Shown in pieces: positions 45,341 through 53,995 of a DNA stretch of 61,015 nt. The translations under genes were made by a program, and so were the position numbers. The notes under the pieces were generated by a model that saw nothing but the letters and a program-made list of their open reading frames with translations, did not search any database and was not told the DNA's origin. The DNA is from an uncultured Clostridia bacterium (lineage in GTDB: Bacteria > Bacillota > Clostridia > TANB77 > CAG-508), in assembly GCA_948875265.1 (NCBI GenBank), contig CAQRYF010000003.1:1-61015 (forward strand). The letters are read 5' to 3'. Every line of letters begins with the position of its first letter. Position 1 is the first letter of the stretch.

Positions 45341-48300
45341 CTAATTTATTGAGACATTTTTGCCCTGTCCCTCTTGTCTCATTTTATTTATTATATCATC
45401 TTTTGATTTATGTTCAATATAATTATATTTATTGTTATTTTGCTTAGTATTAAAACCACATACTGATTTATATCCACAATATTCACATGGTGTTTTTCCT
45501 TTTTTATTATAAGGCTTCAAATCTATTTTTCCACTTAATATTTCTTTAGAAATATCTTTTATTGTTTTATAGATATATTCTTGTAAAATTTTAAATTCTT
45601 CAGATTTTACTCCATTTGTCCACTTTTCATTTATACTCCCAGATGATGTTAATGCAGCTGGAACTAATTTAGAACTCCCTGATTTTAAAGTGTTATCATT
45701 CATTTTTATTATTTTTACATCTGCTATTATTAACCCTTTCATTCTAAAGTTCTTTCTAATCATTGCTTCTATTTCTTCATCTGATATCTTTTTATCTGCT
45801 TTTATCATTTGTTCTAATAATGAAAAGTAGAAAATTCCTGCTGGTATAATATCTTCTTGTCTACATATTGCATCTGTATATGTTAAAAGTTGTATTTGTA
45901 ACCCTGCATATACTTCATTTAAGTCAATGTTTTTTGCAGATGATTTGTAATCTATAATTCTTAAGTATTTTCCTTCTTCATTTTGTGCAGTATCTATTCT
46001 ATCTATCTTTCCTGTTATCTCTACTTTTTTACCATCATCTAATTGTAATACAATTGGTTTGTATTCTCCTTTTTTACCAAACTCTATCTCTGTACCTTCT
46101 ATATTAAAATCACTGTAAATTATAGTTTCTATTATGTATTTTAGTGCCTTACTTACAATTCTCTTCAATCTTTGTACTAAAACTTTGTATTTTGATGTTG
46201 CTGTAAATATAAAGTTTTTATTTAAATGTAAGTTTTCCTCTATTATTTTTGATACTATTTTTAATATTTCTTCATCTTCTATTTCCGCTAAATTTAATCC
46301 TTCTATTTTTACATAATCAAAAAATTCATCAATTGTTTCATGCATAAATGAGCCTGTGTTAAAACTTTGAATTTTTAATTGTTCCTTTTCTTTAAGTTTT
46401 AATCCATATTGTAAATAATATGAAAATGGGCAACTTCTATATTTTTCTAATCTTGATATGCTTGTATTTAATGTATTTCCATATAGTCTGTCTATGTTTT
46501 CTTTTTTAATATCATTTGGTAAGTTTGTATATTCTAAACCTTTTAAATCATTTTCTAATTTCTGTTTCCACTCATTTTGAGATTTGTAGTATTCATATAT
46601 TGAATACCAAATCTTTGATATATCTTCTTTATTTTTTAATTTTGATATATTTTCTATTAACTCTTCATATGTAATTATCTCATTTACAATTTCATAATTT
46701 TTATTTACTATATCACTTTTCTCTCTTAATTTAGGATACATTTTCCTTATTTTATTTATAAGTATAGATGGTCTTAATGATTTTCCTTCTCCATCTGATG
46801 ATGCATATGATAAATAAATATTATTTTCTGCAGTTGTAAATGCCTTATATATATTGAAGTTATCTTCATAAAGTCTATCTATAGTACCTTTTGCAAGTTC
46901 AATCCCATCATCTTTTAGTCTTTCTCTATCTGAATCATTAAAAAAACCTTCATCCTTATTAATACTAGGAAAGCTTCCGTCATTTAATCCTATTATAAAT
47001 ACTGTTTTTACTTTGTGACTCCTTGACCTATCTACATCTCCAAATATAACTTGATCCTGAGTTCCTGGAATTTTTCCAAGTCCACTATTTTTTAGTCCAA
47101 TTTTTAAAATTTTACTGTACTTATCTAAAGTTATTTTGTCTTCTCCAAATACTAATACTATTTCATCAAGAATCTCTAATATTATTTTATAACTTGAAAC
47201 ATACTCATTTGCTAAATCTATTAAATTCTTATCTTGTAATTCTTGTATTTTTATATTTATTTTTTCTTCTATTTTTTGTTTTTGGATAAATTCATATAAT
47301 TGTTTTGTTATATTTTGAGCATTTCTGCTTTTTTGTATTTCTTCTTTTAATTCTATTAATGGGTTTATAATCTCTTTTCTTAGTTCATTTAATCTTTCAA
47401 TTTCTTGACTTTTATTTTCATTATCTAATTCATATATAAAATCTGTTTTCCATTTACTCTGTTTTATTCCCCATTTTGTACAATAATTTTCTAATTTAAA
47501 AATTTCATCTTTTTCTATATCACAAAATCCTAGTTTTATATAATTAAATATTGAATCATTAGAAAAATTTTTTACTAAAACTTCTAAAATTGAAAGTATA
47601 TATTGCACAATAATATTTTGATTTAAATCTCTTTTTTCATCAATAAATACTGGTATACCATATTTTGAGAAAATCGCTCTTACTAGTGATGAATATGAAT
47701 CAATGTTTTTTGTTATAATTGCAATATCATTATATCTTAATTCTTTATCTCTAACTAATTTTGTTATCTCTTTAGCTATATTTTCTATTTCTGTATATTG
47801 ATTTTTAGCTAAAAAAAGCTGTAAGTTTTCCACATTTTCTTCATATTTTGTGGATTTTATATTATAAATATTGTCACTTAAGTGTTGTAATTCCTTTGTT
47901 TTAAATCTATATTGCTTATTAAGTTCAATTGGTTCTTCTAATTTCAACCCATTTTCTTCTACTAAATTCAATAATTTATATAATGTTATTTTATTTGAAT
48001 AATATATATCTGTATCTGGATTTATACTTGGATTTATATCAATACACATTGTTATATTAACTTGTTTTGCTTGTTCAATTAACTCTTTTAAAACATTATA
48101 TTCTTGGGCTGTAAACCCCGAAAATTCATCAATATATATGATACTATCTTTAACCAAGTCTGTGCATTCTAAATTTTTTGCTAAAATTGTTAGAAGATCT
48201 GTTTCATCTATGTATTTATTTTTTATTTGATTTTCAAAACTTTCATACATTAGTTTCATATCTTGTAATTTTGTTTTTAAATATCTGTCTTCAGTTTTTT

Positions 48301-48715
48301 CAATCTCTTCTTCTAAATTCTCTATACTTATTCCATGTTTTTTAAATTCCGTTATTGATGTCATTACTAAATCTATATTTTCATCTGATTTCCCTAAAAA
48401 TTTCAGACTTGCTTTATTACTACTTAATATAGAATATATTAACATTGCCTTTCCACATTTTGACAAATGTGTGTTACTATTTCCACCAATTTCATTTAAT
48501 ACTCTATAAGCCATCCTACTTAAAGTTAAGACTTCTGCATTTATAACTGATTTTGAACTAACAGCATCCATTAATTTCTTTTCAGCTGTAAATGAAAATT
48601 GTTCAGGTGTTATAACAAAAATCTTCTTTTCTTTTTCTATTAATTTAGCAATTTCTAAGAAGCAATAACTACTCTTTCCACTTCCTGGCTTTCCATATAT
48701 AATTCTTAATCCCAT
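45341..48715 (-). CDS. addB: ATP-dependent helicase/deoxyribonuclease subunit B
   Basis: About 1124 aa. It has Walker A IIYGKPGSGKSS at the N-terminus, TPEQFSFTAEKKLMDAV, IIYIDEFSGFTAQEYNVLKELI, VFIIGLNDGSFPS, and the C-terminal RecB-like nuclease (GKIDRIDT, IDYKSSAK) framed by the iron-sulfur cysteines CPFSYYLQYGL and CEYCGYKSVCGF. It forms the AddAB end-processing complex; addA is not in the window. The start is the ATG at 48713-48715 with GGAGG upstream. An earlier in-frame ATG falls inside a dispersed repeat. The last 13 residues (MRQEGQGKNVSIN) are encoded by another repeat copy, a foreign-looking tail. Confidence 0.93.
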   Translation of the reverse strand: MGLRIIYGKPGSGKSSYCFLEIAKLIEKEKKIFVITPEQFSFTAEKKLMDAVSSKSVINAEVLTLSRMAYRVLNEIGGNSNTHLSKCGKAMLIYSILSSNKASLKFLGKSDENIDLVMTSITEFKKHGISIENLEEEIEKTEDRYLKTKLQDMKLMYESFENQIKNKYIDETDLLTILAKNLECTDLVKDSIIYIDEFSGFTAQEYNVLKELIEQAKQVNITMCIDINPSINPDTDIYYSNKITLYKLLNLVEENGLKLEEPIELNKQYRFKTKELQHLSDNIYNIKSTKYEENVENLQLFLAKNQYTEIENIAKEITKLVRDKELRYNDIAIITKNIDSYSSLVRAIFSKYGIPVFIDEKRDLNQNIIVQYILSILEVLVKNFSNDSIFNYIKLGFCDIEKDEIFKLENYCTKWGIKQSKWKTDFIYELDNENKSQEIERLNELRKEIINPLIELKEEIQKSRNAQNITKQLYEFIQKQKIEEKINIKIQELQDKNLIDLANEYVSSYKIILEILDEIVLVFGEDKITLDKYSKILKIGLKNSGLGKIPGTQDQVIFGDVDRSRSHKVKTVFIIGLNDGSFPSINKDEGFFNDSDRERLKDDGIELAKGTIDRLYEDNFNIYKAFTTAENNIYLSYASSDGEGKSLRPSILINKIRKMYPKLREKSDIVNKNYEIVNEIITYEELIENISKLKNKEDISKIWYSIYEYYKSQNEWKQKLENDLKGLEYTNLPNDIKKENIDRLYGNTLNTSISRLEKYRSCPFSYYLQYGLKLKEKEQLKIQSFNTGSFMHETIDEFFDYVKIEGLNLAEIEDEEILKIVSKIIEENLHLNKNFIFTATSKYKVLVQRLKRIVSKALKYIIETIIYSDFNIEGTEIEFGKKGEYKPIVLQLDDGKKVEITGKIDRIDTAQNEEGKYLRIIDYKSSAKNIDLNEVYAGLQIQLLTYTDAICRQEDIIPAGIFYFSLLEQMIKADKKISDEEIEAMIRKNFRMKGLIIADVKIIKMNDNTLKSGSSKLVPAALTSSGSINEKWTNGVKSEEFKILQEYIYKTIKDISKEILSGKIDLKPYNKKGKTPCEYCGYKSVCGFNTKQNNNKYNYIEHKSKDDIINKMRQEGQGKNVSIN
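45350..45381 (+). repeat. GTCCC-loop hairpin repeat, copy 6 (inside addB 3' end)
   Basis: Stem TGAGACA (45350-45356) with TGTCTCA (45375-45381) around a loop containing GCCCTGTCCCT. It is wholly inside the addB reading frame and encodes most of its C-terminal tail. It shares core and upstream TTTCGAC with the copy at 13090, but the stem has a paired base change. Confidence 0.8.
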
Positions 48716-48724
48716 TTTTCCTCC

Positions 48725-48757
48725 ATGTCCTATTGGGGACGTTTCTGTTTTGGACAT
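48725..48757 (-). repeat. GTCCC-loop hairpin repeat, copy 7
   Basis: Stem ATGTCC (48725-48730) with GGACAT (48752-48757) around a loop with GGGGACGTTTCT. It fills nearly the whole gap between the ogg stop (48758) and the addB ribosome site. Confidence 0.75.
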
Positions 48758-49624
48758 TTATGCTTCTCTTCTCCAGTAAAACAAATATTGCTGTGCTAGT
48801 CCTGCTAAGTCTCCAAATTTTTCTTGTGCTATTTTTTCTATTTGTTTTTTACTTACTTTATTTTCGTCTTCATTCTTTATGTATAAATCATTCATTACTC
48901 TTCTTACCCATACATCAATCGGGAATACTTCCAGTCTTTTTAAATCAGAAAATAGCAAAATACAATCTGCAACTTTTGGTCCTACTCCTGATAATGTTAG
49001 TAATTGCTCTCTTACATCTATTGTATTTCTATTTTTCTTCATTTCTTCTAAATCTACTTTTTTATCTAAAATCATTTTTGTTGTTTCATAAAGTCTGACA
49101 TCTCTAAACCCTAGGCCTAATTTCCTATATTCTTGAATTGTTACATCTTTTAATTGTTTTGGTGTTGGAAATGTATAATATTTTTGTTCTTTATATTCTA
49201 TTTCATTTCCATATTTTTTTGATAATCTTTCTATTATTCCTTTTATTCTTGGTATGTTGTTATTAGCTGAAATAATAAATGAAATTATAGTTTCCCATAG
49301 TTCTTGGTTTAATATTCTAATTCCTTTTCCATATTCTATACTTGTTTTCATATTATCATCAATTTTAGATAATCTTCTTTTTATCTCTTCATAATCACGT
49401 TTCAAATCAAAGTAATCTTCTACAGTTTCTTGTATATCTTTTTCGCATATTCCTTCAAAAATAACTTTATTTTCTTGTTTTCTTACATTTAATACATTAT
49501 TTCCAAACACACCTGTGTAACTTCCATCTTCTTGTTCATTCCATCTAAAACACTGACCACAGTCAAATATATCTTTTAATTCAAAAGAATTTACATTTTC
49601 TAGTATATATCTTTGTTCTTGCAT
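48758..49624 (-). CDS. ogg: 8-oxoguanine DNA glycosylase / AP lyase (Ogg1 type)
   Basis: A 288-aa protein. The N-terminal domain has FDCGQCFRWNEQEDGSYTG as in Ogg1/AlkA. The helix-hairpin-helix and active site read LTLSGVGPKVADCILLFSDLKRLEVFPIDVWVRR, where the K of GPKVADC is the Schiff-base lysine and the D of PIDVW the catalytic aspartate. It removes 8-oxoG from DNA and nicks the strand. It is upstream of addB in the same direction, with only a short repeat between them, so the pair may be a small DNA-repair unit. Confidence 0.92.
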   Translation of the reverse strand: MQEQRYILENVNSFELKDIFDCGQCFRWNEQEDGSYTGVFGNNVLNVRKQENKVIFEGICEKDIQETVEDYFDLKRDYEEIKRRLSKIDDNMKTSIEYGKGIRILNQELWETIISFIISANNNIPRIKGIIERLSKKYGNEIEYKEQKYYTFPTPKQLKDVTIQEYRKLGLGFRDVRLYETTKMILDKKVDLEEMKKNRNTIDVREQLLTLSGVGPKVADCILLFSDLKRLEVFPIDVWVRRVMNDLYIKNEDENKVSKKQIEKIAQEKFGDLAGLAQQYLFYWRREA

Positions 49625-49686
49625 TTCTCACCTCTAAAATAATTATACTAATTTAGTTTATTTTTATCTACTATTATTCTATAATA

Positions 49687-49710
49687 AAATCCTTGAAAAT
49701 TCAAGGATTT
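49687..49710 (-). terminator. Terminator of the second Rpn gene
   Basis: A 9-bp stem, AAATCCTTG with CAAGGATTT, loop AAAATT, followed on the minus strand by TATTATAG and preceded by the A-run complement. Confidence 0.7.
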
Positions 49711-49744
49711 TTAGTTGTTAAGTTAATATTAAATTTATATTTTA

Positions 49745-50827
49745 TTAAACTTTGCATTTTTTGATTTTATTCTTAATTTTATGCAACTCTTTTAAATCAA
49801 TTTCTGCTATATCACAAATCATTTTTTCGTCCATTTTATTTTGAATCATTTTTGCAATTATCCTTTCTTTTCCTTTTTTTAATCCTTTTTCTAATCCTCT
49901 TTGTAATCCTCTTTGTAATCCCTTCTCTAATCCTTCTTTTAATCCCATTTCCATCTTTTCATCAAATGTTTCCCATATAAAATCTGCTAATGCTGACATT
50001 TTATCTTCACCTTCCTCTTCTTCTAATTTATCTACAAACCTTTTTGTTTCTTCTTCTCCTATTTTTTTGCTTACAACATATATTAATACTTTTTTTAATA
50101 TTCTTTTTTGTTCTTTCGGTAAATCTTGTTGCAATATTTTTTCTAAATTTTCTTTTAAAGTTTCATTGGTTCTTGCTTTTTCTAGCAACAATACTTTTGG
50201 TAATAAATTTACTTTTTCTAATAATTCTTTTTCTGTATAATTATTTACATCTACTATATTATAAAATGTGAATGGGCAGTTACCCACTCCTGGTTGCTTT
50301 AATTGACATTCCTCAAAGAATTTTTTTACATTCCACTTTTGCTTTCCTATATATAACACTATTGGATACACTACTGGAAATTTATAGTCCTTTTTTGTTA
50401 ACTTCTCTACTGCCACTGCACTTCGTATGATTTCTATACTATAATTTAATAATCTATATGGCATTGAATAATCTACTTTGGACTGATGCTCTATCAAGAA
50501 AAATATATCCTCTCCTTTTTTCTTATATACAATATCTGCTTCTAATTTTTTTAATTGCTCTGTCTCAAATTCCCTATTATACTTTTCTATATCTTTAGCA
50601 TCTATTTCATTTATTGTTCCTTTTAATCCAAGTATCTCATTAATAAATCCCGCTGTTTCTTGTTTGTATTCAAATAATAATTTATATGTTTTGTCTTTTG
50701 GTTTATCTACTTTTCTACTTTTCTCATTATTTATTTGATATGCTTCACTTTCTTCGTTTACTTTCCAAATATCCTGAAATATAAAGTTTTGATACTTTAT
50801 ATAATCTGCATATGTGAATTTGTTCAT
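49745..50827 (-). CDS. Rpn/YhgA-like recombination-promoting nuclease family protein
   Basis: A 360-aa paralogue of the 21780-22781 gene. The nuclease core is KLEADIVYKKKGEDIFFLIEHQSKVDYSMPYRLLNYSIEI, then KFPVVYPIVLYIGKQKWNV. Near the C-terminus there is a run of Gly-Leu-Lys/Gln-Arg/Lys repeats (KEGLEKGLQRGLQRGLEKG) encoded by near-repeated DNA around 49865-49945, a variable region typical of the family. It has a terminator downstream and no close partner gene. Repeat number may vary between strains by slippage. Confidence 0.85.
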   Translation of the reverse strand: MNKFTYADYIKYQNFIFQDIWKVNEESEAYQINNEKSRKVDKPKDKTYKLLFEYKQETAGFINEILGLKGTINEIDAKDIEKYNREFETEQLKKLEADIVYKKKGEDIFFLIEHQSKVDYSMPYRLLNYSIEIIRSAVAVEKLTKKDYKFPVVYPIVLYIGKQKWNVKKFFEECQLKQPGVGNCPFTFYNIVDVNNYTEKELLEKVNLLPKVLLLEKARTNETLKENLEKILQQDLPKEQKRILKKVLIYVVSKKIGEEETKRFVDKLEEEEGEDKMSALADFIWETFDEKMEMGLKEGLEKGLQRGLQRGLEKGLKKGKERIIAKMIQNKMDEKMICDIAEIDLKELHKIKNKIKKCKV

Positions 50828-50991
50828 TGCATCACTTCTTTCTAATATTATATTTTCTTTTTACTTGTTTGTCAATATTTTTTTGTGAGTTAATTTCAAT
50901 TCTTCTTTGGAATTGATAGAATTAAATTTTCTTTAAAATTTTTGAATTAAATATATTTTATAATAAAAACTCTCATACTATAATACAAAAA

Positions 50992-51031
50992 AATAGAATG
51001 TAATTATAATTTCTTACTCTTACATTCTATT
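50992..51031 (-). terminator. Terminator of the yitT-like gene
   Basis: A 12-bp perfect stem: AATAGAATGTAA (50992-51003) with TTACATTCTATT (51020-51031). On the minus strand the 3' arm is followed by seven U. Confidence 0.85.
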
Positions 51032-51130
51032 ACATTATTCGCAGATTTTCAATATTTTTAGAGTGTGTTCTCTAACTATTCATCGCAAATTTCGACAATT
51101 CAGATTATTTTTCTTTATTTCTTCTATATT

Positions 51131-51998
51131 TCATGTTTCAATTTTCTTAAATCCTAATCCTACAACTTCTCTTGAATTTGTTATGATAATAAAACTTTTA
51201 GGATCTATTTTTCTGGCTATTATCTTTATTTTAGATATATCTCCTCTTGAAGCTGCACACATTAGTATTAATTTTTCTTTATTTGTATACATTCCTTTTC
51301 CAAAAATCCCTGTTGTTCCTCTTTGCACTTTTTCCCCTATTTCTTCTGCTATCTTCTCATTTTTTTCTGAAATAATTAAAATAAGTTTAGTGAAATATAT
51401 ACCTTCAAACAGTATATCTATTATTTTTCCCATTAAATATATTGCAATTGCTGAATATAATCCTATTTCTATTTCTCTAAAAAATATCATATTTATTGTT
51501 ATTATTATTATATCGATAATTATAATTATATTACTAGTTCTTATTGCTGGTCTATACTTTCTTGCAAGATAACTTACTAAATCACTCCCACCTGTTGAAG
51601 AACTTACCTTTAATATTATTGCAGTTCCGTATTCCCATAATAATTCCACCATAAATACATGCTAAAAATCTATCATTAGTTATAGGGTCTAATTTATCTA
51701 AAATATCAATAAATACTGATAATGATATTGTTCCTATTAATGATTTTACAAAAAAACTTTTTCCTATCTTAAATATTGATATCAAAAATAATGGTATATT
51801 AATACATAATATAGTAGTTCCCATAGGTATATTAAATAAATAATATGCAATTGTAGCAATTCCGGCAACTCCTCCAGATGACAGCTGATTTGGTAATAAA
51901 AATTGTGATATTCCTAACGCCATTACTAAGGACCCTACTATTGTTCCTATAATTTCTACTATGATTCTTTTTAAATTATATTTTTCTTCTTTTTGCAT
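51131..51998 (-). CDS. yitT: YitT-family membrane protein, split by a +1 shift at CGGA
   Basis: Read with a one-base skip at 51629 this is a 288-aa YitT-type protein of normal length. It has an N-terminal IIGTIVGSLVMALGISQFLLPNQLSSGGVAGIATI, five hydrophobic segments, GGSDLVSYLARKYRP, and a C-terminal DUF2179 domain (GIFGKGMYTNKEKLILMCAASRGDISKIKIIARKIDPKSFIIIT in parts). The zero frame reads MGI-CGG-AAC and then nonsense. With the skip it reads MGI-G-TAIILKVSSSTGGSD, matching the family. Function is unknown. Its ribosome site is inside a hairpin at 52001-52043. Confidence 0.87.
51626..51629 (-). other. CGGA +1 recoding site in yitT
   Basis: The minus strand reads ATA CGG A. Skipping the C at 51629 gives ATA GGA, restoring the family's YGG..MGIG motif. 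Confidence 0.75.
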
Positions 51999-52000
51999 AA

Positions 52001-52043
52001 AAAATCACCTTTATTACAATTGTTTGTAAATATTGGTGATTTT
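52001..52043 (-). terminator. Hairpin terminator of the radical SAM gene that contains the yitT Shine-Dalgarno
   Basis: AAAATCACC (52001-52009) pairs with GGTGATTTT (52035-52043), extended by TTACAA/TTGTAA inside. On the minus strand the 3' arm carries AAAGGTGA, then six U, then directly the yitT ATG at 51996-51998. The layout is the same as at 4016-4068. Confidence 0.75.
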
Positions 52044-52061
52044 ATACTTTTTTATTAATTT

Positions 52062-53138
52062 TTATATTTTTTGTTTTTCTTTATTTTCTTCTAGGAAATC
52101 ATTATATGTTTTTGTTATTTCTATTTTAGATTTTCCTTGTTTAATATTTTCATCTTGTTTTAGAATTAAATCAACATCATATGTTTCTTTTAACTTTGAT
52201 ACATTCTCCTTTTTATGTCCAATTACATTATTACTATCAATAGGATTTACAGTAACTTCAACTTCTTTAACTTTGACATTTAGTTTTTTTATCTTTCCTA
52301 CAATTGCATCATACCACATTCCCGATTCTACTAATTGTCTAAATGCTGGATGATATGGCCCTGCTACTACTTCACTTTCTGGATTTTCTGGATCAGTTAT
52401 TTCTTCTGTATTTTGAAGTCCTATTCTTATAATATCAATTTTTTTATCAGCAAACATTCTTACTAATTCTTTACACACTTCCACCGCTTGTACTAAAGGT
52501 AATGGTTCATATATTCCATTTTCATATTCTTCTTCTAGTGTTGTATTCTTCACTACAAGTACTGGATATATCCTTATCATTTTAGGTTTTAATTTTATTA
52601 ATGCTTTTGCTGTGTTTATTTCATCAATTCTTGTACTTTCTGGCAATCCTACCATCATTTGATGACCCAATTTAAATCCATTCCAGCGTATCATTTTAGA
52701 AGCTTTTTTAACATCATCAAAATCATGTCCTCTATTAGATCTTTTTAATATATAATCATTTGCTGATTGTACACCAAGTTCTATTGTTTTTACTTTATAT
52801 TTTTTTAACATTTTTAGTGTTTCTTTATCTATACAATCTGGTCTAGTTGAAATTCTAATACTTTCTACCTTACCTTCTTTTATATATTCATATGCTACTT
52901 GTAATAACTCTTCTTGTAAGCTCTTTTCAATAGCTGTAAAACTTCCTCCGAAAAATGCTATTTCAATTTGTGCTTCTTCATTTTTTATATTTTTTAGGTA
53001 ATCATCTATTATTTCTTTTGCTTTTTCTTTTGTCATATTCTTCTTTTGACCACTAATTGACTTTTGATTGCAAAACACACAATCATTTGGGCATCCTAGA
53101 TGTGGTACAAATATTGGAATAATATATTGTTTTTTCAT
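52062..53138 (-). CDS. Elp3-like radical SAM protein (no acetyltransferase domain)
   Basis: A 358-aa protein. The radical SAM cluster motif is CPNDCVFCNQ near residue 16, followed by IEIAFFGGSFTAI, ISTRPDCID, TIELGVQSAND and GHQMMVGLPEST, the Elp3/YtqA-like pattern. The C-terminal GNAT domain of true Elp3 is absent and is replaced by about 80 residues of Lys/Val-rich sequence. In many Clostridia this gene lies between rnc and smc. Here rnc is 15 nt upstream but smc is far away. A tRNA-modification role is likely by family but not shown. A long hairpin terminates it. Confidence 0.85.
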   Translation of the reverse strand: MKKQYIIPIFVPHLGCPNDCVFCNQKSISGQKKNMTKEKAKEIIDDYLKNIKNEEAQIEIAFFGGSFTAIEKSLQEELLQVAYEYIKEGKVESIRISTRPDCIDKETLKMLKKYKVKTIELGVQSANDYILKRSNRGHDFDDVKKASKMIRWNGFKLGHQMMVGLPESTRIDEINTAKALIKLKPKMIRIYPVLVVKNTTLEEEYENGIYEPLPLVQAVEVCKELVRMFADKKIDIIRIGLQNTEEITDPENPESEVVAGPYHPAFRQLVESGMWYDAIVGKIKKLNVKVKEVEVTVNPIDSNNVIGHKKENVSKLKETYDVDLILKQDENIKQGKSKIEITKTYNDFLEENKEKQKI

Positions 53139-53153
53139 ATAATTACCTCTTTT

Positions 53154-53819
53154 CTATTTAAAACTTTCTAATGCTCTTTTTGCAGCTTGCATATGTGCTT
53201 CTTTTTTACTTTTCCCCTCTCCTTTGGCCAAAATCTCACCATCACATTTTACTTGTGCTTCAAAACTTTTATTATGATCTGGCCCTTTTTCTTTTGTAAT
53301 TTGGTACTCAATCTTTACATCTCCATGTTCTTGTAATTTTTCCTGAAGTACTGTTTTGTAATCTTTAATTCCAACATTTTTTGTGGCAATTTCAATTTCA
53401 TTTTTTAAATTTTGGATTATAAATCTATCAGCTGGCTCTATACCTCCATCTAAATATATTGCTGCAATAACTGCTTCCACACTATCTGCTAAGATTGCTG
53501 GTCTATTTTTCCCTCCTGTAACTTGTTCTGATTTGCCAAGATATAAAAAATCACTAAAATCATGCAGCTTCGCTATTTTGTATAAACTATTTTCACAAAC
53601 TACTGTTGCTCTAACTTTAGTCATTTCTCCTTCTTTTAATTTAGGGTATTTTTGGTATATATACTTACTTGATATAAATTCTAAAATACTATCTCCTAAA
53701 AATTCTAATTTTTCATTACTTTCTACATTATGCTCATATGCATATGATGTGTGTGTTAATGCTTTTTTAAGTAATTCCTTATTTTTAAAATTATATCCTA
53801 TTCTTTCTTCTATTTCCAT
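53154..53819 (-). CDS. rnc: Ribonuclease III
   Basis: A 221-aa protein. The catalytic signature is NEKLEFLGDSILEFISSKYIYQ near residues 36-57, with the later acidic residues in LADSVEAVIAAIYLDGG. The double-stranded RNA-binding domain covers about 150-221 (YKTVLQEKLQEHGDVKIEYQI, KGEGKSKKEAHMQAAKRALE). It processes rRNA precursors and degrades sense-antisense duplexes, which is relevant to the predicted type I toxin-antitoxin near 57.4 kb. It is the first gene of an operon with the radical SAM gene. Confidence 0.97.
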   Translation of the reverse strand: MEIEERIGYNFKNKELLKKALTHTSYAYEHNVESNEKLEFLGDSILEFISSKYIYQKYPKLKEGEMTKVRATVVCENSLYKIAKLHDFSDFLYLGKSEQVTGGKNRPAILADSVEAVIAAIYLDGGIEPADRFIIQNLKNEIEIATKNVGIKDYKTVLQEKLQEHGDVKIEYQITKEKGPDHNKSFEAQVKCDGEILAKGEGKSKKEAHMQAAKRALESFK

Positions 53820-53928
53820 TTTTCACCTCTTTAATCCTTTATATTATATACTATTTTACAGAATTTGCAAGTAATTTGTAGTTACATTTAGAAATTTTTT
53901 CTATCTTGATATTTTTTGTATTATTTTA

Positions 53929-53957
53929 TGGACATAATTTAATTGTTATTGTATAAT
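53929..53957 (+). promoter_or_regulatory. Promoter of the wall hydrolase gene
   Basis: TGGACA (53929-53934), 17 bases and TATAAT (53952-53957). It rules out the earlier in-frame ATG at 53960, which would precede the transcription start. Confidence 0.7.
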
Positions 53958-53995
53958 AAATGTGTGTTAATATATTTAAGAAAGAGAGAGTCGTT

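Noticed and set aside
48716..48757. 14-residue N-terminal extension of AddB
   Set aside because: It is translated repeat sequence; the ATG at 48713-48715 has a proper GGAGG and starts the conserved Walker A region.
20498..51629. Reading the five split genes as ordinary pseudogenes or homopolymer sequencing errors
   Set aside because: Decay would scatter indels over many contexts, and these genes have none elsewhere. None of the five sites is a homopolymer run; all are the same insertion of C before GGA. Sequencing error cannot be fully excluded without reads.
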